The notes beneath the pieces are model-generated. The model saw only the letters and a program-made list of their open reading frames with translations. It did no database searches and was not told the DNA's origin. A stretch of 10,004 nucleotides of DNA, from assembly GCA_937944065.1 (NCBI GenBank), contig CALDZS010000137.1:1-10004 (forward strand), given 5' to 3'. Origin of the DNA: an uncultured Amylibacter sp. (GTDB taxonomy: Bacteria; Pseudomonadota; Alphaproteobacteria; Rhodobacterales; Rhodobacteraceae). Shown piece by piece: positions 1-6,748 of this stretch (its first letter is position 1; every line of letters begins with the position of its first letter). The position numbers and the translations under genes are program-made.

Positions 1-909
1 CGCGGCTATGCCCCGATTACTGTGTGCCGTGCCTGCGGTGAACAAGTGGGCTGTGATCACTGCGATGCGCGCATGGTGGAACATCGGTTCCATGGCCATT
101 TGATGTGCCATCAATGTGGTGAAACCAAACCGATGCCAACAAAATGCCCATCTTGTGATGTCGAAGGCCGCATGGCAGCGGTTGGCCCAGGCGTCGAACG
201 TCTGGCCGAAGAAGCGACAACGCGTTTCCCCGATGCGCGGATCGAGGTTCTCTCCTCAGACATGTCCATGTCGGCACGCGCCTTGAAAGAGCGGATTTCT
301 GCGATAGCTAATGGCGAGGCGGATATTATCATTGGCACGCAATTGGTGGCTAAAGGACATAACTTTCCTTTGCTGACATGCGTAGGTGTGATTGATGCAG
401 ACCTAGGCTTGATGGGTGGGGATTTACGTGCTGCTGAACGGACCTTTCAATTGATCCGCCAAGTATCTGGACGGGCAGGGCGGGCAGATAAAAAGGGCAC
501 CTCGTTCTTACAGACGCATCAACCTGAACATCCCGTGATAAAGGCAATCCTATCTGGTGAAGAAGAAGCATTTTGGGCCGCAGAAGCAGCAGAGCGCGAA
601 GCATCTGCAATGCCCCCATTCGGGCGCTTGGCAGGCGTTGTTTTGTCGGGGCCAGATTTGGCTGTCCTTACCAAAATAGCAAATGGCTTGGTGCAAAACG
701 CGAAACCATTGCGCGCGATCGGTGCGCAGGTGTACGGCCCCGCACCAGCCCCAGTTGCACGGGTGCGCGGCAAGCATCGTATCCGTATTCTTGTCAAAGC
801 CGCGAAAGTGGCTTCGTTTCAATCTGCCTTAGCCACATGGCGCGGGCAGGCGCGTATCCCTAACAATGTGCGCATTAGTATCGATATTGACCCACAGAGT
901 TTCTACTAA
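1..909 (+). CDS. priA: Primosomal replication-restart helicase PriA, C-terminal part (5' end outside window)
   Basis: PriA is a 3'-5' superfamily 2 DNA helicase that reloads the replisome at stalled forks. The reading frame is open from base 1 with no stop, so the gene starts upstream; 302 residues are visible. The fragment opens in the cysteine-rich zinc region, with eight cysteines in four pairs (fragment C9/C12, C18/C21, C36/C39, C49/C52), the PriA signature for two zinc ions inserted into the helicase core. Helicase motif V follows (GTQLVAKGHNFP, about residues 112-123), then motif VI (QVSGRAGR, about 154-161), then the C-terminal PriA domain. The N-terminal DNA-binding domain and the Walker A and B motifs lie outside the window. 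A GTG at 22 is an in-frame valine codon inside the zinc region, not a start. The gene ends in TAA, 67 bp before hisC. Identification is firm. Confidence 0.96.
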   Translation, partial: RGYAPITVCRACGEQVGCDHCDARMVEHRFHGHLMCHQCGETKPMPTKCPSCDVEGRMAAVGPGVERLAEEATTRFPDARIEVLSSDMSMSARALKERISAIANGEADIIIGTQLVAKGHNFPLLTCVGVIDADLGLMGGDLRAAERTFQLIRQVSGRAGRADKKGTSFLQTHQPEHPVIKAILSGEEEAFWAAEAAEREASAMPPFGRLAGVVLSGPDLAVLTKIANGLVQNAKPLRAIGAQVYGPAPAPVARVRGKHRIRILVKAAKVASFQSALATWRGQARIPNNVRISIDIDPQSFY

Positions 910-976
910 TTTTCAACACATCTGGTAATGCCAAACGGGTCGCGATAAAGAAGGTGCAAGATAAGGGATTAGGCAT

Positions 977-2068
977 ATGAAATTCGCACCGACACCGAAA
1001 TCAGGAATACTCGATATCGATTTGTACGTCGGTGGCAAAGGCCATCTGGACGGGGTGGAAAATGTCGTCAAGCTCAGCTCGAACGAAAATCCGCACGGCC
1101 CAAGTCCACGCGCGATTGATGCGTTCAAGGCAGAAGCAAAATTCCTGAATTATTATCCTTCGTCCGACCATGCAGAGCTACGTGAAACACTGGCCGAAGT
1201 TCACGGTCTAGATGCTGAACGTATTATCTGTAGCAATGGATCGGACGAGTTAATCAGCTTTCTAACCCAGGCCTTTGCAGGCGAAGGGGACGAGGTGATT
1301 TTCACGGAATATGGATTTTTGATGTACAAAGTTTGCACGTTGTCCGCAGGAGCGACACCTGTTGTTGTCACTGAAAAAGACCGCCACACAGATGTCGATG
1401 CAATCTTGGCGGCAGTGACAGAGAATACTAAACTGGTGTTCATCGCCAATCCGAATAATCCAACAAGTACGTTTATAGAATTATCCGAGATTGAACGGTT
1501 GGTTGCTGGATTGCCAGAGCATATCGTCTTGGTTCTGGATGGTGCCTATGCCGAGTTTGTGGATGGCTATGATGGCGGCGCATCCCTGTCCGATACTTAT
1601 CCGAACATCGTGATGACACGGACCTTTTCAAAGGTCTACGGAATGGGGGGTGCGCGACTTGGTTGGGGCTATTCTTCGAAACCGATGATCGAAATTTTAT
1701 CACGTGTACGCGGACCATTTAATGTGAATTCGGGGGCTTTAGCAGCCGGCGTTGCCGCCGCAAAAGATATTGAATATTTCGAGTTATGCATAAAACGCAA
1801 TGCCAAGGCGCGGGATCGATTGGCCAAAGGTTTGGCAGATATTGGCCTGCAGTCCGAACCTTCGTTTACCAATTTCGTTCTGGTGGATTTCGGGTCCGAG
1901 ACTGATGCAGATGCGGCCGACAAGCTGTTGCAACATAATGGAATTTTGATACGCGCGGTTAAGGGCTACGGTCTGCCAAGCTGTCTTCGCATAACGGTTG
2001 GTAAAATGGTGGACTGTGACCGCATTGTTTCAATCCTAACAGAATTTCAAAAAGGTCGTGCGACATGA
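977..2068 (+). CDS. hisC: Histidinol-phosphate / aromatic aminotransferase (HisC, fold-type I PLP enzyme)
   Basis: This 363-residue cytoplasmic aminotransferase of the class I/II family has the usual HisC length. Visible motifs are the N-terminal SSNENPHGPSP (34-44), NPNNPT with the PLP-contacting Asn161, Asp188 and Tyr191 in LDGAYAEF, the Schiff-base lysine K219 in TFSKVYG, R227 in ARLGWG (PLP phosphate), and the carboxylate-binding R337 in LRITVG. HisC converts imidazole-acetol phosphate and glutamate to histidinol phosphate. Many alphaproteobacterial homologues also transaminate aromatic keto acids such as prephenate or phenylpyruvate. The 4-nt overlap with tyrA favours an aromatic role here, and no other his gene is in view. 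The ATG is preceded by AAGGG with 8-9 nt spacing. One deviation is DGAY where most HisC proteins have DEAY. Substrate choice cannot be read from sequence alone. Confidence 0.93.
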   Translation: MKFAPTPKSGILDIDLYVGGKGHLDGVENVVKLSSNENPHGPSPRAIDAFKAEAKFLNYYPSSDHAELRETLAEVHGLDAERIICSNGSDELISFLTQAFAGEGDEVIFTEYGFLMYKVCTLSAGATPVVVTEKDRHTDVDAILAAVTENTKLVFIANPNNPTSTFIELSEIERLVAGLPEHIVLVLDGAYAEFVDGYDGGASLSDTYPNIVMTRTFSKVYGMGGARLGWGYSSKPMIEILSRVRGPFNVNSGALAAGVAAAKDIEYFELCIKRNAKARDRLAKGLADIGLQSEPSFTNFVLVDFGSETDADAADKLLQHNGILIRAVKGYGLPSCLRITVGKMVDCDRIVSILTEFQKGRAT

Positions 2069-2973
2069 CGGTGATTTACGAAAAAGTAGCGCTGATTGGT
2101 CTGGGACTGATCGCGTCATCCTTGGCGCACGCGATGAAACGCGGCGGTTTGGCAGATGAAATTGTCGGCACCACAAGGTCGAAAGAAACCCGCGATATTG
2201 CGACCTCTCTTGGGTTTTGTGACCGCATCGAGGAAACGGCCATCGCGGCTGTAAAGGATGCAGATCTGGTTATTCTTTGTGTCCCCGTAGGTGCGATGGC
2301 AAAGATCGCCGCAGAGATCGCGCCGCATCTAAAGGTTGGCGCAACTGTTTCGGATGTCGGGTCCGTGAAGCAAGCAATCATCGATGCCGTTTCTCCACAT
2401 ATACCAGAGGGCGTTCACTTTGTACCCGCACACCCGCTGGCGGGAACCGAGCATTCTGGCCCCGCGTCAGGCTTTGCCGAATTGTTTGATAACCGGTGGT
2501 GTATCATGACACCGCTGCCCAACCAATCGTTGGACGCAGCGAACCAGCTGGAACAGTTTTGGCGCGGCGTTGGATCAAATGTTGAACGTATGGACCCAGC
2601 ACATCATGATTTGGTATTGGCAGTGACCAGTCACGCGCCGCATTTGATTGCGTACACAATGGTTGGTGTGGCCGATGATTTAGAACGGGTGACAGAGAAA
2701 GAAGTGATCAATTTCTCTGCTGCTGGTTTCCGCGACTTCACCCGAATTGCTGCGTCTGACCCGACAATGTGGCGTGACGTGTTCTTGAACAACAAAGAAG
2801 CGACGCTCGAGATTTTAGGACGCTTCACCGAAGAATTGTTTGATTTGCAGCGCGCGATCCGACGTGGGGATGGCGATCAATTGCACGAGTACTTTACCCG
2901 CACCCGCGCCATCAGGCGCGACATTCTTGAAGCGGGGCAAGACACCAAAGAAGCGAACTTTGGTCGTGAATAG
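2065..2973 (+). CDS. tyrA: Prephenate / arogenate (cyclohexadienyl) dehydrogenase
   Basis: This 302-residue TyrA-family dehydrogenase oxidatively decarboxylates prephenate to 4-hydroxyphenylpyruvate, or arogenate to tyrosine. The Rossmann fold begins at once with GLGLIASS (12-19). The family stretch SDVGSVK (96-102) is followed by the catalytic-type histidine H123 in PAHPLAG, the second conserved pair in SHAPH (H190, H193), and the arginine-rich GFRDFTRIAASDP (221-233) that ends the active site. There is no chorismate mutase or ACT domain. The start ATG overlaps the hisC stop as ATGA, implying translational coupling; together the two enzymes make the last two steps to tyrosine. The stretch after the second strand reads VGTTRS (34-39), lacking the acidic residue that usually selects NAD, so NADP use is possible (inference). 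Prephenate and arogenate specificity cannot be told apart here. Confidence 0.93.
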   Translation: MTVIYEKVALIGLGLIASSLAHAMKRGGLADEIVGTTRSKETRDIATSLGFCDRIEETAIAAVKDADLVILCVPVGAMAKIAAEIAPHLKVGATVSDVGSVKQAIIDAVSPHIPEGVHFVPAHPLAGTEHSGPASGFAELFDNRWCIMTPLPNQSLDAANQLEQFWRGVGSNVERMDPAHHDLVLAVTSHAPHLIAYTMVGVADDLERVTEKEVINFSAAGFRDFTRIAASDPTMWRDVFLNNKEATLEILGRFTEELFDLQRAIRRGDGDQLHEYFTRTRAIRRDILEAGQDTKEANFGRE

Positions 2974-3559
2974 GCGTATTGCATATGGCGGGCTAGTGGC
3001 TGTTCTTTTGACTGCGCAGGCTGCGTTGGCACAGAATGATATGCCTGTCTGTGGTAGGTTTGATATTCGCGGAACTGTTTTGGATCCTATCACGTCCGAA
3101 ACCGAAGGCTGCGGTATTGATAAACCTGTGAAAATCAACTCTGTCGCAGGTGTTGATCTGTCTCGCCCAGCCACATTGGACTGCAAAACCGCCAAGGCCT
3201 TGCGCAGTTGGATTACAGAGGTGGCAGTTCCTGTTCTGGGTCGCAAAGGTGGGCTGGAACGATTGGATGTCGCGGCAAGTTACTCCTGTCGTCCACGCAA
3301 CAACAAGAAAGGCGCCAAAATGTCAGAGCATTCCTTGGGACATGCTATCGATATTTCGGGTTTTGGTCTGAAAAATGGCAAGCAGATAACGGTGTTAGAG
3401 CACTGGTCGAACTCTCGCTATTCGATTGTTCTGCGGTCTGTGCACCGCAAAGCCTGTGGCATATTCGGGACCGTCTTAGGCCCAAAGGCTGACAAGTATC
3501 ACAGGGATCATTTCCACTTTGATACTGCGCGGTACCGCAAGGGAAATTACTGTCGTTAA
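2966..3559 (+). CDS. Secreted extensin-like C-terminal domain protein (M15-type peptidase fold, probable peptidoglycan enzyme)
   Basis: From the GTG at 2966 this is a 197-residue exported protein. It starts MNRRIAYGG, has a hydrophobic core VAVLLTAQAALA and a likely signal-peptidase site after A22, before QND. The frame is open further upstream to an ATG at 2840, but that extension lies inside tyrA and would bury the signal peptide, so I reject it; TTG 2960 is a minor alternative. The mature domain carries the M15/LAS metallopeptidase pattern: S120-x-H122-x-x-G125-x-A127-x-D129, and DHFHFD (181-186) with the H-x-H motif. These are the zinc ligands of D-Ala-D-Ala-type peptidases. Six cysteines (29, 49, 73, 108, 164, 196) suggest periplasmic disulfides. 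The family is called extensin-like C-terminal; a role in cutting peptidoglycan cross-links is inferred. It overlaps the tyrA end by 8 nt and shares its stop region with the convergent DUF2125 gene. Confidence 0.85.
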   Translation: MNRRIAYGGLVAVLLTAQAALAQNDMPVCGRFDIRGTVLDPITSETEGCGIDKPVKINSVAGVDLSRPATLDCKTAKALRSWITEVAVPVLGRKGGLERLDVAASYSCRPRNNKKGAKMSEHSLGHAIDISGFGLKNGKQITVLEHWSNSRYSIVLRSVHRKACGIFGTVLGPKADKYHRDHFHFDTARYRKGNYCR

Positions 3560-4557
3560 CGGTTGTTCAGCTTCGGCGCGTCGCCAATTGTTACTGGGCC
3601 AATCTTCATTTTGCGGCCTTTGAATGTCAGCGGTACATCCAGTGTGGATTTGTTTCCGGACAGGGCGGCAACAATCCCAAGACCTGAACGCATGGTTTTC
3701 GCGATCGTTGGTTCAAGCGCACCACTGTTTTCCGCCAAAGCAATCATGTCTTTCCAGTTTTTGGCGCGAATGCGTAAACTGCCCGTTGGATAGCCCAGCA
3801 TGTCCAAATTGACGGACCCTTTGGCTTGAACTTCTAATCCGCCCCAAATCGCATTGCCGTCGTCTAGATCAATCCGGCTTAAGAACGGTTTTTCGCCTTC
3901 TATGGCTGCCTTGTCCCAAGGGGCATCAAAATATGCGGTGCCTGACAGATGCAGTTTCTCGAACGTATCGGGCAAAATACCACTGGCGTCTACGCTTCGG
4001 CGTAATTCGGTTGATGGGCGAAATCCAGCGGCATCGAACGCGATATCATGTGCAAATTCAGCTTTTGCAGATTGGCGCGATGCCAACAGACCACTATCAA
4101 GTGTTGCGTTCCAACCTGCGTTGCTGGCGAACCTAGTTTTCGCAAGAGTGGTTGTGAAACGCTCTAGGGGAAGTAGGGTTAGATCGCCGAAGACGAGACT
4201 GGTTTTGATCTGTTCGGAATTGATCGAGATGTTTTGCAAAGGTGTGGAGACGATTTGCTCTGATGGAAACAAGGCAATGATGTGATTTGGTTTATAGCTG
4301 AGTGTCAGCAATTCCACACGTGGTGCATTCCATGCCCAGCCTGATCTGGGGTCAGCCAACGCCAAGTCCTGAACAACGGTGTCAAACCGGTTCGGAAACC
4401 CTTTGACATCGACGTCGCCATATTCGGCGACCCAGCCAGATGCATGGCGTGTTTCCAACCACGTCTCGACCGCCTTTTCTTTTTGGCCTGATCCAACAAA
4501 CCAATACGCCCCCCAACCAAAGGCCGCAACAAACATCAGTCCAATTATCCAACGCAT
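3556..4557 (-). CDS. DUF2125 domain-containing envelope protein
   Basis: This protein of about 333 residues begins with a single hydrophobic segment (roughly residues 3-22, MRWIIGLMFVAAFGWGAYWF), a membrane anchor or uncleaved signal, and the remainder looks soluble and periplasmic. The body is rich in beta-type alternation and resembles the DUF2125 family of alphaproteobacteria, whose biochemical function is not established. I see no catalytic motif. Three in-frame ATGs lie close together (4572, 4563, 4557). Only the last has a well-placed ribosome site, GGAAAG with 7 nt spacing, so I choose 4557; the earlier ones would add three or five residues. The gene is divergent from the gamma-glutamylcyclotransferase and convergent with the extensin-like gene, whose TAA overlaps its own TAA in the palindrome TTAA. 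The family call comes from recognition of overall pattern and neighbours, so it is less certain than the gene itself. Confidence 0.8.
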   Translation of the reverse strand: MRWIIGLMFVAAFGWGAYWFVGSGQKEKAVETWLETRHASGWVAEYGDVDVKGFPNRFDTVVQDLALADPRSGWAWNAPRVELLTLSYKPNHIIALFPSEQIVSTPLQNISINSEQIKTSLVFGDLTLLPLERFTTTLAKTRFASNAGWNATLDSGLLASRQSAKAEFAHDIAFDAAGFRPSTELRRSVDASGILPDTFEKLHLSGTAYFDAPWDKAAIEGEKPFLSRIDLDDGNAIWGGLEVQAKGSVNLDMLGYPTGSLRIRAKNWKDMIALAENSGALEPTIAKTMRSGLGIVAALSGNKSTLDVPLTFKGRKMKIGPVTIGDAPKLNNR

Positions 4558-4564
4558 ATTCATG

Positions 4565-4570
4565 CTTTCC
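4565..4570 (-). promoter_or_regulatory. Ribosome binding site that sets the DUF2125 start
   Basis: On the minus strand this reads GGAAAG, 7 nt before the ATG at 4557. No comparable purine run lies at the right distance before the ATGs at 4563 and 4572, which is why the shortest form is preferred. Confidence 0.5.
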
Positions 4571-4593
4571 ATTATTCAATACGCGCTTATAAA
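4566..4593 (+). promoter_or_regulatory. Possible sigma70-type promoter for the gamma-glutamylcyclotransferase gene
   Basis: TTTCCA (4566-4571, 4 of 6 to TTGACA) is followed after 16 nt by TATAAA (4588-4593, 5 of 6 to TATAAT). Transcription would start near 4600, giving a leader of about 20 nt that contains GAAAGG (4604-4609). It sits in the short divergent gap and overlaps the start of the DUF2125 gene. The -35 match is weak, so this is a suggestion only. Confidence 0.3.
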
Positions 4594-4618
4594 CAGATCA
4601 AACGAAAGGTTCCATCCG

Positions 4619-5152
4619 ATGAAAGACACTTTGTGGGTATTTGGCTATGGCTCGCTTATTTGGCAACCTGGATTTGAATATATTGCAAAAGAAAAAGCAA
4701 TTTTGCGCGGATATGCGCGTAGTTTTTGCATGCGATCCATTCATCACCGCGGAACGGTCGATCACAACGGATTGGTCTTGGCATTGGATCGGGCGTCAGA
4801 TGCCGCGTGTGACGGCATTGCATTTGGCGTTGCATCCGACGTTGCGGATAAAACCTTGGATTATCTGCGTGAACGCGAACTCGTGTCCTCAGCATATCTA
4901 GAAAAGAATTTGCCAGTAACGCTAAGCGATGGGCGCGAGGTGACTGCGGTTACATATGTCATCGACGAGGCGCATGAACAATATTGCGATTTCGATTTGG
5001 AAACCCAGGCTCAAATGATTGCGACAGCCGTGGGTGGGCGGGGCCCAAATACCGAATATCTGTATAACACCGTCGACAGTATAAAAGCCCTGAATCTAAC
5101 CGATCCAGAGCTTTCTTGGCTTTATAAACGGGTGCGCGAACTTGCGGGTTAG
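4619..5152 (+). CDS. Gamma-glutamylcyclotransferase, ChaC type (glutathione degradation)
   Basis: This is a 177-residue cytoplasmic enzyme. The start is ATG 4619 (MKDTLWVFGYGSLIW), preceded by GAAAGG at 4604-4609 with 9 nt spacing. The frame is open back to 4379, but that part overlaps the opposite gene and lacks family similarity, so it is excluded. The gamma-glutamyl binding loop VFGYGSLIW (7-15) contains the diagnostic YGSL. YLREREL (82-88) supplies the probable catalytic glutamate E87, by alignment with the FRE motif of ChaC2. GRGPNTEYL (140-148) matches the GPSGRNTEYL region of ChaC proteins. ChaC enzymes cleave glutathione to 5-oxoproline and Cys-Gly in the cytosol. The match to ChaC rather than to GGACT or the general GGCT fold makes glutathione the likely substrate (inference). 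Its TAG stop overlaps the stop of the convergent NfeD gene. Confidence 0.9.
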   Translation: MKDTLWVFGYGSLIWQPGFEYIAKEKAILRGYARSFCMRSIHHRGTVDHNGLVLALDRASDAACDGIAFGVASDVADKTLDYLRERELVSSAYLEKNLPVTLSDGREVTAVTYVIDEAHEQYCDFDLETQAQMIATAVGGRGPNTEYLYNTVDSIKALNLTDPELSWLYKRVRELAG

Positions 5153-5628
5153 TTGACTGTTTCGACCTGCAAGATCATGCCGTCTGCGTGGGTAACTCTT
5201 GCAGGTTCACCGACTTTTGTGTCTGCGTTTTCAGGCCATTCCGCCCGCCAACGCATCCCTTCGATTTCAATCAATCCCTCGCCATTGGCGAATTCAAGCA
5301 CCTTGCCGGTGCGCCCAACAAAGCGCGCATTGCGTTGATTTAGCCGCGCGTCGACCTCGCCACCGCCATCACCGTATTTGTTAAACAAGTGACGGCCGAG
5401 AACGGTAAGAAAGATCGACAGACCCGCGAAGGTCATAACCTGTACGCCACTGCTCATGTTCGGCGATGCGGTTACCAAGGCGGCCATGACCAGACCAGCA
5501 AGGGCTGGCCAGATCAAGAAGAACGACATTGTCGCCATTTCCAACGCGCCTAGGGCAAAGGCAAAGGCCACCCACCACCACGGCGAAATTCCATCAAGGG
5601 CGCCAAAGAATGTATTCATCGTTTCCAT
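5149..5628 (-). CDS. Short NfeD-family membrane protein (SPFH partner)
   Basis: This 159-residue protein has three predicted membrane helices (about 15-33, 35-53, 62-81). A soluble C-terminal NfeD/OB-fold domain (about 100-158) contains the typical GRTGKVLE, EIEGMRWRAEW and VGEPARVTHADG stretches. It lacks the N-terminal ClpP-like serine protease domain of long NfeD proteins, so it belongs to the short class. Short NfeD proteins are encoded beside SPFH proteins and are thought to associate with them in the inner membrane, as in E. coli YbbK(QmcA)/YbbJ. The ATG at 5628 is chosen because AAAGGA lies 7 nt upstream; the later ATG at 5619 has no comparable site. It follows the SPFH gene by 25 nt in the same operon. 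Its molecular role is not well defined in any species. Confidence 0.9.
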   Translation of the reverse strand: METMNTFFGALDGISPWWWVAFAFALGALEMATMSFFLIWPALAGLVMAALVTASPNMSSGVQVMTFAGLSIFLTVLGRHLFNKYGDGGGEVDARLNQRNARFVGRTGKVLEFANGEGLIEIEGMRWRAEWPENADTKVGEPARVTHADGMILQVETVN

Positions 5629-5635
5629 ATGCGTG

Positions 5636-5642
5636 TCCTTTC
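5636..5642 (-). promoter_or_regulatory. Ribosome binding site of the NfeD gene
   Basis: On the minus strand this reads GAAAGGA, 7 nt before the ATG at 5628. It selects that ATG over the in-frame one at 5619 and lies in the 25-nt gap after the SPFH gene. Confidence 0.6.
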
Positions 5643-5653
5643 AAGACGAGTGT

Positions 5654-6586
5654 TTACTTTTTAGCAGGCTTATCGCCAGTCACCGCTTTCGCGATTTCCG
5701 CAATCCCGCTGATTGATCCGATCAAGCTTGAAGCTTCTAGTGGCATCATGATTGTCTTCGCACTCGGACTAGACGCCATATCACGCAATGCTTCAGTGTA
5801 TTTTTGCGCAACAAAGTAGTTGATGGCCTGAATATCACCCTCGGCAATCGCATGCGATACCATCGCGGTTGCTTTTGCTTCGGCTTCGGCCGCACGTTCG
5901 CGGGCTTCGGCGTCCAAGAACGCGGCTTGTTTGCGACCTTCAGCTTCGCGCACTTGACCTTCTTTCTCCCCCTCGGCTTTCAGAATGGCCGCTTGCTTCA
6001 TACCTTCTGCTGTCAAAATCTCGGCACGCTTGTGACGCTCCGCTTTCATTTGACGTGCCATAGCTTCGTTAATATCTGGTGGCGGTGCCAAATCTTTGAT
6101 TTCAACGCGTGTCACCTTGATGCCCCATGGGCTGGCTGCTTCGTCGATGACGGACAGTAGTTTCGTGTTGATCATGTCTCGGTTAGATAGGCTTTCGTCC
6201 AAGTCCATATTACCCACAACCGCACGAATGTTGGTTTGCGTTAGGTTCGACAGTGCTCGCGTTAGATCGCGCACCTCATAGGCCGCGTCAGCCGCACTAA
6301 TAACCTGATAAAAGGTCACCGCGTCAGTCATAACCATCGCGTTGTCTTTTGTAATCACTTCTTGGCTGTCGATGTCTAGCACCGTTTCCATCATGTTAAT
6401 GCGTGCGCCGACTTTGTCTACGTAGGGCACCAAAAAGGCCAAGCCCGGTTGGAGTGTTCTTGTGTAGCGACCAAAGCGTTCAACAGTCCAGTTTTCGCCT
6501 TGTGGGACGACTTTGACGGCTAAATATACAGTCAACAATGCAAATGCTAAAATGACCAGTGATGTTATTCCAAATATTTCTTCCAT
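5654..6586 (-). CDS. SPFH/Band 7 (stomatin/paraslipin, QmcA-like) membrane scaffold protein
   Basis: This is a 310-residue protein. An N-terminal membrane segment (about 4-24) is followed by the Band 7/SPFH domain (about 26-180), with VPQGENWTVERFGRY at 27-41, LQPGLAFLVPYVDKV at 45-59, and VEIKDLAPPPDI at 161-172. A charged alpha-helical region (about 178-245) rich in AEG/AEA repeats follows, as in stomatins and flotillins, and then a short C-terminal tail. These proteins form large membrane-bound rings or cages that organise microdomains and influence membrane protein quality control. I start at ATG 6586 because AGGAG lies 5 nt upstream; the frame runs back to 6655, but that extension is AT-rich and unlike the family. 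It is first in an operon with NfeD. A possible -10 (TATACT on the minus strand, 6618-6613) lies upstream without a convincing -35. Confidence 0.93.
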   Translation of the reverse strand: MEEIFGITSLVILAFALLTVYLAVKVVPQGENWTVERFGRYTRTLQPGLAFLVPYVDKVGARINMMETVLDIDSQEVITKDNAMVMTDAVTFYQVISAADAAYEVRDLTRALSNLTQTNIRAVVGNMDLDESLSNRDMINTKLLSVIDEAASPWGIKVTRVEIKDLAPPPDINEAMARQMKAERHKRAEILTAEGMKQAAILKAEGEKEGQVREAEGRKQAAFLDAEARERAAEAEAKATAMVSHAIAEGDIQAINYFVAQKYTEALRDMASSPSAKTIMMPLEASSLIGSISGIAEIAKAVTGDKPAKK

Positions 6587-6591
6587 TACGG

Positions 6592-6596
6592 CTCCT
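6592..6596 (-). promoter_or_regulatory. Ribosome binding site that sets the SPFH start
   Basis: On the minus strand this reads AGGAG, 5 nt before the ATG at 6586. It is the strongest Shine-Dalgarno sequence in the window and rules against the upstream start at 6655. Confidence 0.75.
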
Positions 6597-6690
6597 GTTT
6601 TAAATATCTTACAGTATATGTGGGGATTTTCAGGGTGATATTCAACTAGAAACAAGTAAAATCGACCAAAATTCGTACCAAACTTACCGA

Positions 6691-6719
6691 TTGGAATAAC
6701 AGCGGAATAGCGTTATAAA
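6691..6719 (+). promoter_or_regulatory. Probable sigma70-type promoter of the ExbB-like/OmpA-like operon
   Basis: TTGGAA (6691-6696, 4 of 6 to TTGACA) and TATAAA (6714-6719, 5 of 6 to TATAAT) are separated by an ideal 17 nt. Initiation near 6726 would give a leader of about 22 nt ending in AAGG (6734-6737) before the ATG at 6749. The hexamer GCGTTA occurs at 6710-6715 and again at 6722-6727, overlapping the -10 and the probable start point. Such a placement could bind a regulator, but a 6-base repeat may be chance. Confidence 0.5.
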
Positions 6720-6748
6720 TCGCGTTAACAAATAAGGCTATCAAAGAT

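Noticed and set aside
910..976. Terminator or promoter between priA and hisC
   Set aside because: No clear hairpin with a T-run and no convincing -35/-10 pair could be found; only the hisC ribosome site (AAGGG near 963-967) is clear.
2840..2965. N-terminal extension of the extensin-like gene to the ATG at 2840
   Set aside because: It lies wholly inside tyrA in another frame and would place the signal peptide in the middle of the protein.
2815..3246. Open frame of 143 codons on the minus strand
   Set aside because: It is antisense to the tyrA end and the extensin-like gene, both well supported, and shows no recognisable domain or ribosome site.
4379..4618. N-terminal extension of the cyclotransferase gene
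   Set aside because: It overlaps the DUF2125 gene, lacks family similarity, and ATG 4619 has a good ribosome site just before the conserved YGSL motif.
6587..6655. N-terminal extension of the SPFH gene
   Set aside because: It is AT-rich with no similarity to the family, and a strong AGGAG precedes ATG 6586.
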